Source: Neisseria dentiae
GTDB taxonomy: Bacteria; Pseudomonadota; Gammaproteobacteria; Burkholderiales; Neisseriaceae
Length of the DNA: 64,000 nt
Direction: 5' to 3'
NCBI RefSeq assembly: GCF_014055005.1
Contig: NZ_CP059570.1
Coordinates: 930,001 to 994,000 of the forward strand
Shown: positions 33,970 through 42,530 of the stretch, one piece after another
Position numbering within the stretch: the stretch's first letter is position 1
Layout: the number at the start of each line of letters is the position of its first letter
Notes under the pieces: model-generated
The model's input: only the letters and a program-made list of their open reading frames with translations
The model's database searches: none
What the model was told of the DNA's origin: nothing
Position numbers and translations under genes: made by a program

Positions 33970-35187
33970 TCATTGTTCGGGCGCGGGCACTTGGAATACT
34001 TGGCGCAAATAAGCAAGGAAGGTGTCGTTGTCGGTCATGGTTTTGCCGGGGCTGTCGGAAAGTTTGGCCACCGACTGGCCGTTACACTCGACCAGTTTCA
34101 ATACGATGTTGAGCGTGGTATGCCCCAAATCGTTGGTAAGGTTGGTGCCGATGCCGAAACTGGTTTTGAAGCGGTTTTTGAAGTATTGGTGCAGCGCCCA
34201 TGATTTCTCGATATCGAGGCCGTCTGAAAAAGTGAGCATTTTGGTGCGGCTGTCGATTTTGAGTTTTTTGTAGTGCGCGTAGGCTTTGTCGCCCCAAACG
34301 TAGGGGTCGCCGCTGTCGTGGCGCAGGCCGTCGAAGAGTTTGGCAAAATAGAGATCGAAATCGCGTAAAAAGGCATCCATGCCCACCACATCGGTAAGGG
34401 CGATACCGAGGTCGCCGCGGTATTCGCGCACCCAGCTCTCAAGGGCGGCTTTCTGAAAATCACGCAATCGCACATCAAGCGCTTGAAAGGCTTGTAAAAA
34501 TTCGTGCGCCATGGTGCCGATAGGGGTGATGCCGAGTTTTTTTGCCAAATAGACGTTGCTGGTGCCGCGCATCACTTCGGGCACAGCGGCGTAAAGGGTT
34601 TTGATAACGTGTTCCTGCCAGGCGAGCGTGTAGCGGCGGCGGGTACCGAAGTCGGAAATCAAAAACGGCGGATCGGCAGGATTCTGCGAAGCGGCCAGCT
34701 CTTGAAGCAGGGCGGCTTTAGCTTGCAGGCGGCGTTCGCCTTCGGCCAAAACTTCGGGGGTTTCGAGGCGTCGGAAATAGAGTTCGTTAACGATGGCGAG
34801 AATATAAATCTCGAAAAACATTGCCTGTATCATCGGCCCTTCGACGCGGATATTCAAACGGCCTTCATCGTCGGTGCCTACCTGCACGAAGCGGCGTTTG
34901 AGCTGGAACAGTTCGAGATAATCGACGAAATCGCTTTTGATAAAGCGCAGGCTGCGCAGATAGTCTAACTCGCACTGGCTGAATTGCAGCCGGCACAACG
35001 AATCGAGCTCCTGCTCTAACTCGGCTTGGATTTCGGCCAGCGGGTAAACGGTTTGGTCGTTGTTGCGGCAGCGGAATTCATACACGCCGTGGGCTTGCGG
35101 AAATTGGTGCAAAATCACCTGCAACATGGTGAATTTGTATAAATCGGTGTCGAGCAGCGATTGGATGATGGGTGTGTGTTGGGCCAT
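33970..35187 (-). CDS. pncB: nicotinate phosphoribosyltransferase
   Basis: Converts nicotinate to nicotinate mononucleotide in NAD salvage. The 405-residue protein starts with PIIQSLLDTDLYKFTMLQVI, the family hallmark, and has FLISDFGTRRRYTLAWQ, GTSNVYLAKKLGITPIGTMA and LFDGLRHDSGDPYVWGDKA, the phosphoribosyl-binding segment. Length matches E. coli PncB (400). A short imperfect DUS hairpin lies just after the stop at about 33933-33956. An AT-rich 230-base gap separates it from ubiE. Confidence 0.95.
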   Translation of the reverse strand: MAQHTPIIQSLLDTDLYKFTMLQVILHQFPQAHGVYEFRCRNNDQTVYPLAEIQAELEQELDSLCRLQFSQCELDYLRSLRFIKSDFVDYLELFQLKRRFVQVGTDDEGRLNIRVEGPMIQAMFFEIYILAIVNELYFRRLETPEVLAEGERRLQAKAALLQELAASQNPADPPFLISDFGTRRRYTLAWQEHVIKTLYAAVPEVMRGTSNVYLAKKLGITPIGTMAHEFLQAFQALDVRLRDFQKAALESWVREYRGDLGIALTDVVGMDAFLRDFDLYFAKLFDGLRHDSGDPYVWGDKAYAHYKKLKIDSRTKMLTFSDGLDIEKSWALHQYFKNRFKTSFGIGTNLTNDLGHTTLNIVLKLVECNGQSVAKLSDSPGKTMTDNDTFLAYLRQVFQVPAPEQ

Positions 35188-35339
35188 GAGAACGGTTCCC
35201 GTTTGGTTGGCAGGTTGCCATTAAATCATGTTTTTAGGGTTTTGTGGGGATTCATGCTTTCTACACAAACACCAAATAATTTCTCATAATCGTAATTATG
35301 TTAAATTTTATAGATAGTACGGTTGTAGCAATAAATAAC

Positions 35340-35381
35340 AAGGCCGTCTGAATACCCTGCTTCGGGCTTTCAGACGGCCTT
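35340..35381 (-). terminator. DUS-pair terminator of ubiE
   Basis: AAGGCCGTCTGAA and TTTCAGACGGCCTT arms with a loop containing an inner CCCTGCTTCGGG hairpin, 39 bases after the ubiE stop. Confidence 0.7.
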
Positions 35382-35419
35382 AATTGCAAACAAACCGCTC
35401 ATTTGGGATTTCAAAAAAA

Positions 35420-36157
35420 TCAGTATTTCACACCTTTGTGCAAGGCCACGACGCCTGTGGTCATGTTGTGGTAATCCACGGTGTCGAAACCTGCGTCGAG
35501 CATCATTTGTTTGAGGGTTTCTTGGTCGGGGTGCATTCTGATGGATTCGGCCAAATATTGGTAGCTGTCGGCATCTTTGGCAATCATTTTGCCCATCAGC
35601 GGCAGCAGTTTGAACGAATATAAGTCGTAGGCCGGTTCCAAAGGTTTGAATACTTTTGAAAATTCCAAAACCAACAAGGTGCCGCCGGGCTTTAATACAC
35701 GGTACATTTCTTTTAGGGCCGCGTCTTTATGGGTCATGTTACGCAAGCCGAAGGCTACGGATACCAGGTTGAAATAATTGTCGGGAAACGGCAGTTTTTC
35801 GGCGTCGGCAAGCGATACGGGCAGAATCAGGCCTTCGTTGAGCAGGCGGTCGCGGCCTACCGAGAGCATGGAGGAATTGATGTCGGTAAGCCATACTTCG
35901 CCCTCTTTCCCCACCCTCTTCGCCCAGCCGCGCGATAAGTCGCCCGTGCCACCGGCGATGTCGAGCACTTTGTCGCCTTTGTTGAGGCGGGCGGTGTTGA
36001 TGGTGAAGTGTTTCCAAACGCGGTGCAGGCCGCCGGACATGACATCGTTCATAATGTCGTAGTTTTTGGCTACCGAATGGAACACTTCGGCTACTTTTCC
36101 GGCTTTTTCGCTTTCGTTTACGGTTTGGTAGCCGAAGTGGGTTTTGTTGTCGCTCAT
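35420..36157 (-). CDS. ubiE: ubiquinone/menaquinone methyltransferase UbiE
   Basis: SAM-dependent C-methyltransferase of quinone synthesis. The 245-residue protein starts MSDNKTHFGYQTVNESEKAG, with VLDIAGGTGDLSRGWAKRVG as SAM motif I, PDNYFNLVSVAFGLRNM and RVLKPGGTLLVLEFSKV; the end YHNMTTGVVALHKGVKY is typical. The longer frame to 36292 overlaps the DUF971 gene and lacks family similarity. The upstream DUF971 gene ends 14 bases away on the same strand. Confidence 0.95.
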   Translation of the reverse strand: MSDNKTHFGYQTVNESEKAGKVAEVFHSVAKNYDIMNDVMSGGLHRVWKHFTINTARLNKGDKVLDIAGGTGDLSRGWAKRVGKEGEVWLTDINSSMLSVGRDRLLNEGLILPVSLADAEKLPFPDNYFNLVSVAFGLRNMTHKDAALKEMYRVLKPGGTLLVLEFSKVFKPLEPAYDLYSFKLLPLMGKMIAKDADSYQYLAESIRMHPDQETLKQMMLDAGFDTVDYHNMTTGVVALHKGVKY

Positions 36158-36171
36158 TATAGATTCCTGTT

Positions 36172-36594
36172 TTAGTGTTTGCCGCAACCGCCGCTGCCGC
36201 AGCCGTGTTGCGGTGCGGGCGCTGCTCCATCGGCGGTGGTGGGTATGCGCGATGCGCCGGCCACTTCGATAAGGCGCAGATAGTCGGCCCACATTGTATC
36301 GTATTCGTGCGCTAATTTATATAAATAATCCCAGTCGTAAAGCCCGCTGTCGTGGCCGTCTGAAAAGGTGATTTTCAGGGCATATTGCCCGACCGGCTCC
36401 AAACCGGCAATGGTTACGTAGGCTTTGCCTGTTTGCAGCGTTTCCTGGCCGGGGCCGTGGCCGCGCACTTCGGCGCTGGGCGAATAAACGCGTAGAAATT
36501 CGGCAGGCAGACTTTTGGCGTTGCCCCGATAAACCAGGGTGAGCGCGGCGCGGCTGTTTTGCAGGCGGATTTCTTCGGGGGCTTCGTGTTTCAT
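36172..36594 (-). CDS. DUF971 family protein (GBBH-like N-terminal domain)
   Basis: A 140-residue protein with the DUF971 pattern: EIRLQNSRAALTLVY near the start, FLRVYSPSAEVRGHGPG, VGQYALKITFSDGHDSGLYD and WDYLYKLAHEYDTMWADYL. Its tail is HGCGSGGCGKH, a possible metal-binding end. DUF971 genes lie beside ubiE in many proteobacteria, but their function is unknown. First gene of the pair. Confidence 0.88.
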   Translation of the reverse strand: MKHEAPEEIRLQNSRAALTLVYRGNAKSLPAEFLRVYSPSAEVRGHGPGQETLQTGKAYVTIAGLEPVGQYALKITFSDGHDSGLYDWDYLYKLAHEYDTMWADYLRLIEVAGASRIPTTADGAAPAPQHGCGSGGCGKH

Positions 36595-36734
36595 ATGCTG
36601 GATTCGGTGTGGAAAAACGCTATTTTAACAGTAAAATAAAACCTTTCAGACGGCCTTGAATAAGTACCGCCCTGCCCTATATTAACATTCTGCAACCCCT
36701 GCATTATCCTGTTTTCTTTTTAAATGGAAGAATA

Positions 36735-37292
36735 ATGAAACGAATCATTGCCTTATCTGTAATTTCCGCGCTGGTGCTGGCCGCCTGCAAAGACAATACG
36801 CAAGCCCAATTGGAGCAGCAGCAAAAACAAATCGAGGCGCTGCAACAGCAGCTTGCCCAGCAAAACGCGCAACAAGACAACACGGTTTACGAGCTGACGG
36901 CCAGCGCGGTAAAAGACACCATTCCCGCCGAATATCAGGCCAACGGCAACAACGGCGAGCCGGTAACGGGCACCGACGGCCAGCAGTATATTTACGACCA
37001 ATCAACCGGAAGCTGGCTGCTGCAAAGTTTGGTAGGCGCGGCTGCGGGCGCATTTATCGGCAACGCATTGGCCAACAAGTTCCAAAAAGCCCGTGCCGAC
37101 ACGCCTGCGGTGCGGCGTGCGCAAGCCAATTATTACCAGTCGGCCCAAGCGCAGCAACGCACCAGCCAGCAGTTGAACACCAAGTCGGTACCCGCGCAAA
37201 ACAAAGCCGCGCAGCCTAATTACCGCCAAACCACCAAAGCACCGTCTAATCACCGCCAGCCCGTGCGCCGCGGCGGTTTCCGCAGGCGTTGA
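36735..37292 (+). CDS. glutamine-rich lipoprotein of unknown function
   Basis: A 185-residue predicted lipoprotein: signal MKRIIALSVISALVLAAC places the lipidated Cys at 18. Residues 22-48 form a Gln-rich coiled coil, followed by a Thr/Asp region, a glycine/alanine zipper-like segment LVGAAAGAFIGNALANKF, and a Gln/Asn/Arg-rich tail ending VRRGGFRRR. The architecture suggests an envelope protein with a membrane-inserted helix and a basic C-terminus. I do not assign a function. A DUS-pair terminator follows. Confidence 0.75.
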   Translation: MKRIIALSVISALVLAACKDNTQAQLEQQQKQIEALQQQLAQQNAQQDNTVYELTASAVKDTIPAEYQANGNNGEPVTGTDGQQYIYDQSTGSWLLQSLVGAAAGAFIGNALANKFQKARADTPAVRRAQANYYQSAQAQQRTSQQLNTKSVPAQNKAAQPNYRQTTKAPSNHRQPVRRGGFRRR

Positions 37293-37297
37293 GCAAC

Positions 37298-37326
37298 AGG
37301 CCGTCTGAAAAAGTTTCAGACGGCCT
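37298..37326 (+). terminator. DUS-pair terminator of the lipoprotein gene
   Basis: AGGCCGTCTGAAA and TTTCAGACGGCCT separated by three bases, a few bases after the stop. Confidence 0.75.
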
Positions 37327-37484
37327 TGCCTATATTTATTCGGCTGCGTTCCAATCCGGATACTTTATATTTATGGATTCTATTGATTAACCAAATCATT
37401 TTCAGACGGCACACACTTGCCCCGCACCGGTTTCATAGTACAATTCCAGCCGTTTACACAACCGTTTTCAAGTAAGGAAAACCC

Positions 37485-38432
37485 ATGAGCAAGCACCACA
37501 AACTGATTATTTTAGGTTCCGGTCCCGCAGGCTACACCGCCGCCGTTTACGCCGCGCGCGCCAACCTGCAACCCGTGATTATCACCGGCATCGCCCAAGG
37601 CGGCCAACTGATGACCACCACCGAAGTCGACAACTGGCCCGCCGATGCCGACGGCGTGCAAGGCCCGGAACTGATGGCACGTTTCCAAGCGCATGCCGAG
37701 CGTTTCGGCACCGAATTGATTTTCGACCAAATCCACACAGTCGATCTGCAAAACCGCCCGTTCACCCTGAAAGGCGATATGGGCGAATACACCTGCGACG
37801 CACTGATTATCGCCACTGGTGCTTCGGCCAAATACCTCGGCCTGCCCTGCGAAGAAAAATTCGCGGGCAAGGGCGTGTCGGCTTGCGCCACCTGCGACGG
37901 CTTTTTCTATAAAAAACAAGACGTCGCCGTGGTTGGCGGCGGCAACACCGCAGTAGAAGAAGCGCTTTATCTGGCCAATATCGCCAACACTGTTACCCTG
38001 ATCCACCGCCGCGATACCTTCCGCGCCGAAAAAATCATGGTCGACAAACTGATGCAGCGCGTTGCAGAAGGCAAAATCATCTTGAAATTGAACGCCGTGC
38101 TCGAAGACATTACCGGCGACGATATGGGCGTGAACGGCGCACGTTTGAAATATAACGACGGCAGCAGCGAAGAAATCGCCGTACAAGGCGTGTTTATCGC
38201 CATCGGCCACAAGCCTAACACCGATATTTTCAAAGGCCAGCTCGACATGGACGAAACCGGCTATCTGAAGACCAAAGGCGGCAGCGGCGACAACGTCGGT
38301 CTCACCAATATCGACGGCGTATGGGCCGCCGGCGACGTGAAAGACCACACCTACCGCCAAGCCATCACCAGCGCTGCCTCGGGCTGCCAAGCCGCATTGG
38401 ATGCCGAACGCTGGCTCGACCGCCAGAACTAA
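37485..38432 (+). CDS. trxB: thioredoxin reductase
   Basis: FAD/NADPH enzyme that keeps thioredoxin reduced. The 315-residue protein has the FAD motif GSGPAGYTAAVYAARA at the start, the redox pair Cys134-Cys137 in SACATCDGF, the NADPH motif GGGNTAVEEALYLA and the late FAD motif GVWAAGDVKDHTYRQA. AAGGA lies upstream. Cytoplasmic; stands alone. Confidence 0.96.
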   Translation: MSKHHKLIILGSGPAGYTAAVYAARANLQPVIITGIAQGGQLMTTTEVDNWPADADGVQGPELMARFQAHAERFGTELIFDQIHTVDLQNRPFTLKGDMGEYTCDALIIATGASAKYLGLPCEEKFAGKGVSACATCDGFFYKKQDVAVVGGGNTAVEEALYLANIANTVTLIHRRDTFRAEKIMVDKLMQRVAEGKIILKLNAVLEDITGDDMGVNGARLKYNDGSSEEIAVQGVFIAIGHKPNTDIFKGQLDMDETGYLKTKGGSGDNVGLTNIDGVWAAGDVKDHTYRQAITSAASGCQAALDAERWLDRQN

Positions 38433-38585
38433 ATAACCTGCGGGCCGTCTGAATGAAACAGACGGTTCCCGCGCCGTTTAGACATTCGCCACAAAATTTT
38501 ACAGGTTGGGTTGACAACCCGGCACTTTGCTTTGCCGGATTATGTTTCCAATAGCCCGGCCTATCATCGATTGAAAGGATTTCCC

Positions 38586-39077
38586 ATGATCAAACTGCAT
38601 ACCAATTTCGGCACCATCGGCATCGAACTCGACCACGAAAAAGCCCCCGTTACCGCCGCCAACTTCGAGCAATATGTGAAAGACGGTTTTTACGACGGCC
38701 TGATTTTCCACCGTGTGATTAAAGGCTTTATGATTCAAGGCGGCGGCATGGACGAAAACATGAACGAAAAACCCGGCCGCGATCCGATTCAAAACGAAGC
38801 CCAGAACGGCCTAAAAAACGACAAATACACCATCGCCATGGCTCGCACCCAAGCGCCCCACTCCGCTTCTTCGCAGTTTTTCATCAACACCAAAGACAAC
38901 ACTTTCCTCAACCACACCGAACCGAGCCTGCACGGCTGGGGCTATGCCGTGTTCGGCAAAGTGGTTGAAGGCCAAGACGTTGTGGACGCCATCGAAGGCG
39001 TGGCCACCAAACGCCACGGTTACCACGACGATGTGCCGGTGGACAGCGTTGTGATTACTAAAGCGGAAATCGTATAA
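38586..39077 (+). CDS. ppiB: peptidyl-prolyl cis-trans isomerase B (cyclophilin)
   Basis: Cyclophilin of 163 residues without signal peptide, so cytoplasmic. It has YDGLIFHRVIKGFMIQGG, MARTQAPHSASSQFFIN and the HGWGYAVFGKVVEGQDVVD core. The start ATG at 38586 has GAAAGGA upstream; the frame from 38511 is an upstream extension without similarity. Closely follows trxB but with an intervening uptake sequence. Confidence 0.93.
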   Translation: MIKLHTNFGTIGIELDHEKAPVTAANFEQYVKDGFYDGLIFHRVIKGFMIQGGGMDENMNEKPGRDPIQNEAQNGLKNDKYTIAMARTQAPHSASSQFFINTKDNTFLNHTEPSLHGWGYAVFGKVVEGQDVVDAIEGVATKRHGYHDDVPVDSVVITKAEIV

Positions 39078-39463
39078 ATAAACCGAAAGGCTTTGAGCAA
39101 AACTACAGGCCGTCTGAAATGATTGCGCTGCACCACGGAAGTTGAGCAAATTTCAACCCAACCGAGGTGCAGTTTCTTACATTAGCCAATATGAGCTACA
39201 CTCGAAGACAAACAGCATGCTGTTGATCTTTTCAATATCTTCCGAACACAACTCTACCTCCGGATTATCACCTACGAAAAAGCGGTACGAATCGCATAAC
39301 CGCCAAGCCATTTGGCTCGCTTACACCCAAGACAAAATTTATGAAGCATTTGGCAAGATCCAGCTGCCTACTGGGATCAGGTTTTGATACCGTTTGAAAT
39401 AATTCGAAACAGTGTCCGGAATTGTTTGGAGAGTAGTTTATCTTTTAGACAGCCTACCAACTG
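39078..39463. other. intergenic region between ppiB and gatB
   Basis: About 390 bases. One uptake sequence near 39107-39118 and a possible 81-codon frame at 39142 for which I see no family, ribosome binding site or coding signature. It could be remnant mobile DNA. Confidence 0.4.
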
Positions 39464-40894
39464 CTAACCGGCCAATTTCGCCTTCATCAATTCCTGCACC
39501 TGTTGCGGGTTGGCCTTGCCTTTGCTGGCTTTCATCACCTGGCCGACCAGTGCGTTAAACGCTTTTTCTTTGCCCGCCTTATACTCTTCTACCGACTTGG
39601 CGTTGTTGGCCAACACTTCGTCGATGATTTTCTCGATGGTGCTGGTGTCGGTCATCTGTTTCAGGCCGTCGCGTTCGATAATGGCTTCCGCGCTTAAATT
39701 GCTGCCCCACATCGCTTCGAACACCTGCTTGGCCAGTTTGCTGCTCAAGGTTCCGTCGGCGATTTTCGCCACCAAGCCGGCCAAGCGGTCGGCTTGAATC
39801 GGGCTTTCAGACAGGCTTAAACCTTCTTTGTTTAGGGTGGCCGCCAGCTCGCCGTTCATCCAGTTGGCGGTTAATTTGCCCTGCCCGCTTTGTTGCGCCG
39901 CCTGCTCGAAAAAAGCGGCTTGGGCGCGGGTGGCGGTCAGCAAGCGGGCGTCGTAGTCGCTTACGCCGTAATCGGCCACGAAACGGGCGGCCATTTCTTT
40001 CGGCAATTCGGGCATCGCTGCTTTGGCCGCCTGCATCTGGCCGTCTGAAATCATCACCGGCAACAGGTCGGGATCGGGGAAATAGCGGTAATCGTGCGCG
40101 TCTTCTTTCAGGCGCATCACGCGGGTTTCGCCTTTATCAGGGTCGAACAGCATGGTAGCCTGCTGTACTTTACCGCCGTCTTCGATGATTTCGATCTGGC
40201 TTTCCACCTCGTAATTAATCGCCTGCTCCAAAAAGCGGAACGAATTGAGGTTTTTAATCTCGCGGCGCGTACCGAATTCAGACTGGCCTTTGGGGCGCAC
40301 CGATACGTTGGCATCGATGCGGAACGAACCTTCGGCCATATTGCCGTCGCAAATGTCCAACCAAGTAACCAAACCGTGCAAAGCTTTGGCATAGGCCACC
40401 GCTTCGGCGGCGGAACGCATTTCCGGCTCGGACACCACTTCCAACAGCGGCGTGCCGGCGCGGTTCAGGTCGATGCCGGTAGCACCGTTCAAGCCTTCGT
40501 GCACCGATTTGCCGGCATCTTCCTCCATATGCGCGCGGGTAACGTTAATGGTTTTCACCTCGTCGCCCACCACGATTTCCAGCTTGCCGTGTTCCACAAT
40601 CGGCAAATCCAACTGGCTGATTTGATAGCCTTTCGGCAAATCGGGGTAAAAATAGTTTTTGCGGTCGAACACGTTTTTCTGATTGATTTTGGCATCCAAG
40701 GCCAAACCCAGTTTAATCGCTTTTTCAACGACTTCGCGGTTCATCACCGGCAGCACACCAGGCAGTGCACACTCCACCACGCTGGCGTGCGCGTTCGGCT
40801 CGGCACCGAAAGCGGTCGATGCGCCGCTGAAAATTTTCGATTGCGTGTTCAGTTGGACGTGGATTTCCAGTCCGATTACGGTTTCCCAAGTCAT
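39464..40894 (-). CDS. gatB: Asp-tRNA(Asn)/Glu-tRNA(Gln) amidotransferase subunit B
   Basis: Kinase/tRNA-binding subunit of GatCAB, which amidates mischarged tRNA. The 476-residue protein starts MTWETVIGLEIHVQLNTQSK, has FSGASTAFGAEPN, the YFYPDLPKGYQISQ motif, AHMEEDAGKS and the C-terminal YqeY-like tail (KANPQQVQELMKAKLAG). The extended frame to 40972 adds a stretch that translates an uptake sequence and is rejected. gatC and gatA are not adjacent here. Confidence 0.95.
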   Translation of the reverse strand: MTWETVIGLEIHVQLNTQSKIFSGASTAFGAEPNAHASVVECALPGVLPVMNREVVEKAIKLGLALDAKINQKNVFDRKNYFYPDLPKGYQISQLDLPIVEHGKLEIVVGDEVKTINVTRAHMEEDAGKSVHEGLNGATGIDLNRAGTPLLEVVSEPEMRSAAEAVAYAKALHGLVTWLDICDGNMAEGSFRIDANVSVRPKGQSEFGTRREIKNLNSFRFLEQAINYEVESQIEIIEDGGKVQQATMLFDPDKGETRVMRLKEDAHDYRYFPDPDLLPVMISDGQMQAAKAAMPELPKEMAARFVADYGVSDYDARLLTATRAQAAFFEQAAQQSGQGKLTANWMNGELAATLNKEGLSLSESPIQADRLAGLVAKIADGTLSSKLAKQVFEAMWGSNLSAEAIIERDGLKQMTDTSTIEKIIDEVLANNAKSVEEYKAGKEKAFNALVGQVMKASKGKANPQQVQELMKAKLAG

Positions 40895-41720
40895 AGTGGG
40901 TCTTTCTATTATTAAGTTAATGTTCAGGCCGTCTGAAAAGTGTTTCGCAAGTTTTTTTGCAGCGTTTGACACCCTTCAGTTTGCATGAATAAAAAAATCG
41001 CCAAGTTATTTTGTATATTTTGCATATTTGATAACTTTTTCAGTACCGTCAGGATGATGTTCTATCAAATCCCCCGCTTGGTTTGTGATACATTAAAATT
41101 TCACGCTGTTTTTTGTCGGCAAACCATGCGGAAAACAGAAGATGTAATAGATGTAATTGTGTGCTGCTGTTCCAATAACTGCTCGCGTTTGTTCACAGTA
41201 ATTCTTTCAAGCTAGCTGAAAAATCCAATCAGACCGGTATTTTTATACCAAGCGTTATTCAGCTACACTGAGATGTTGAAAAAGTCGAGTTGCTTATACT
41301 TTTCATACAAGCTACTTTCCATGTCAAAAGGCTTGTATTTTTTGCTGAAATGATTGTTTCGTGATTTTTGAATATTCTCAAGAACTACGAGCTTCACCGT
41401 GCCTTTCGGCATTCTTGATAACCCTCAAAATACCCAAATGGGTATTCAAGCAAATGACTCCAAAGCTCCCAATATAAAATTATCAACTAGTAGACTATAT
41501 TCATGCACAAACAAAGCTGCATCTTTAATCCAGTTACGATAAGATTCAACAGGATAAAGGTGCAGCTTATACTTTCAGGTGGTCTGATAAATATAGTAAA
41601 AGAAAACGATTTTTCAAGCTGCTAAAGTGACAACAGAACCACTTCTTTACTATTCTATATCTACAGTTTGCAGCTCTGTTCCTTGTCTTCTCTTAATTTT
41701 ACTATATTTTAAATCAAAAC
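40895..41720. other. 0.8-kb AT-rich gap between gatB and bamD
   Basis: No supported gene. It contains an uptake sequence near 40928; a terminator-like ATACAAGC/GCTTGTAT hairpin plus T-run at 41305-41343; a 17-bp imperfect hairpin AAGCTGCATC/GGTGCAGCTT at 41514-41568; and an inverted-repeat element at 41592-41706. A Cys-rich 76-codon frame at 40985-41215 lacks a ribosome binding site and is not called. Confidence 0.5.
41592..41706. repeat. 115-bp inverted-repeat element with TATAGT termini
   Basis: TATAGTAAAA at the left and TTTTACTATA at the right are perfect 10-bp inverted ends. The interior AAAACGATTTTTCAAG resembles AAAACGATTCTTTAG in the element at 8119-8235, suggesting one family of Correia-like repeats. 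Confidence 0.45.
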
Positions 41721-42530
41721 TTAACGCCAATAGCGCCACCACGGGATGCTGGTGCTTTCATGCCACGGTTTTTGCAGATAAGGGCTGTTGGGGAAGTTTT
41801 GCGCCAAAATGCGGCGGGTATCGTCGGCCAATTGCGTTTTGTTCATTTTGCGGTAAGAAGATTCCATAATCGCCAGCGATTCTTCCACAAAGCGGGTGTT
41901 TTGATAACGCTCGACGATTTTCTGCGCACGGTTGGCTGCGGCCAAATACGCGCCGCGCTTCATATAGTAACGGGCCACGGCAATTTCGTTGCCGCCCAAA
42001 GCATCCACCAGTTTCGCCATACGCTCGGTGGCATCGGGCGCGTATTTGCTGTTGGGATAGCGTTCCACCAGCTCGGCAAACGCTTGGTAGGCATCGCGGT
42101 TGGCTTTCGGATCGCGGTCAGACCAGTCTTGCGAAGCTAATTTGTTTAAAAACGACTGGTCTTCGTTAAACAACACCAAGCCTTTGAGATATAAGGCATA
42201 ATCCATATTCGGATGCTGGGGGTGGTTGCGTTGGAAACGCTCGACGGCAGCCAGCGCTTTTTCCGGCTCGTCGTCTTTATAATAAGCATAAGCCGTGTCT
42301 AACTGCGCCTGCTGGGCATAACGGCCGTTGGGGAAGCGCGATTCCAAAATTTCATATAACTTGATGGCTCGCGTATAATTATTGCTGTTTAACTCGTCGT
42401 GAGCCTCGGCATACAGTTTTTCAACCGTCCAATCCTGAGTGATTTGGGCATCTTTATCAATAGTGCCTTTGGTGCCGGCGCAGCCGCCCAAGGCCAAACC
42501 TAAAGCAACAACTAAAAGAATTTTTTTCAT
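41721..42530 (-). CDS. bamD: outer membrane assembly lipoprotein BamD (ComL)
   Basis: Lipoprotein of the BAM complex that inserts outer membrane proteins; called ComL in Neisseria for its competence phenotype. The 269-residue protein has signal MKKILLVVALGLALGGC with lipidated Cys17, then five TPR-like repeats visible as NNYTRAIKLYEILESRFP, YYKDDEPEKALAAVERF and AYQAFAELVERYPNSKYA. Its start codon shares bases with the divergent rluD start (CATG at 42528-42531). Confidence 0.95.
   Translation of the reverse strand: MKKILLVVALGLALGGCAGTKGTIDKDAQITQDWTVEKLYAEAHDELNSNNYTRAIKLYEILESRFPNGRYAQQAQLDTAYAYYKDDEPEKALAAVERFQRNHPQHPNMDYALYLKGLVLFNEDQSFLNKLASQDWSDRDPKANRDAYQAFAELVERYPNSKYAPDATERMAKLVDALGGNEIAVARYYMKRGAYLAAANRAQKIVERYQNTRFVEESLAIMESSYRKMNKTQLADDTRRILAQNFPNSPYLQKPWHESTSIPWWRYWR

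Noticed and set aside
39142..39387. 81-codon frame after ppiB
   Set aside because: No ribosome binding site or recognisable family; the region looks like decayed DNA, so it is listed only as intergenic.
40985..41215. 76-codon Cys-rich frame beside gatB
   Set aside because: No ribosome binding site, odd Cys/Phe composition, AT-rich DNA and no motif; likely chance.
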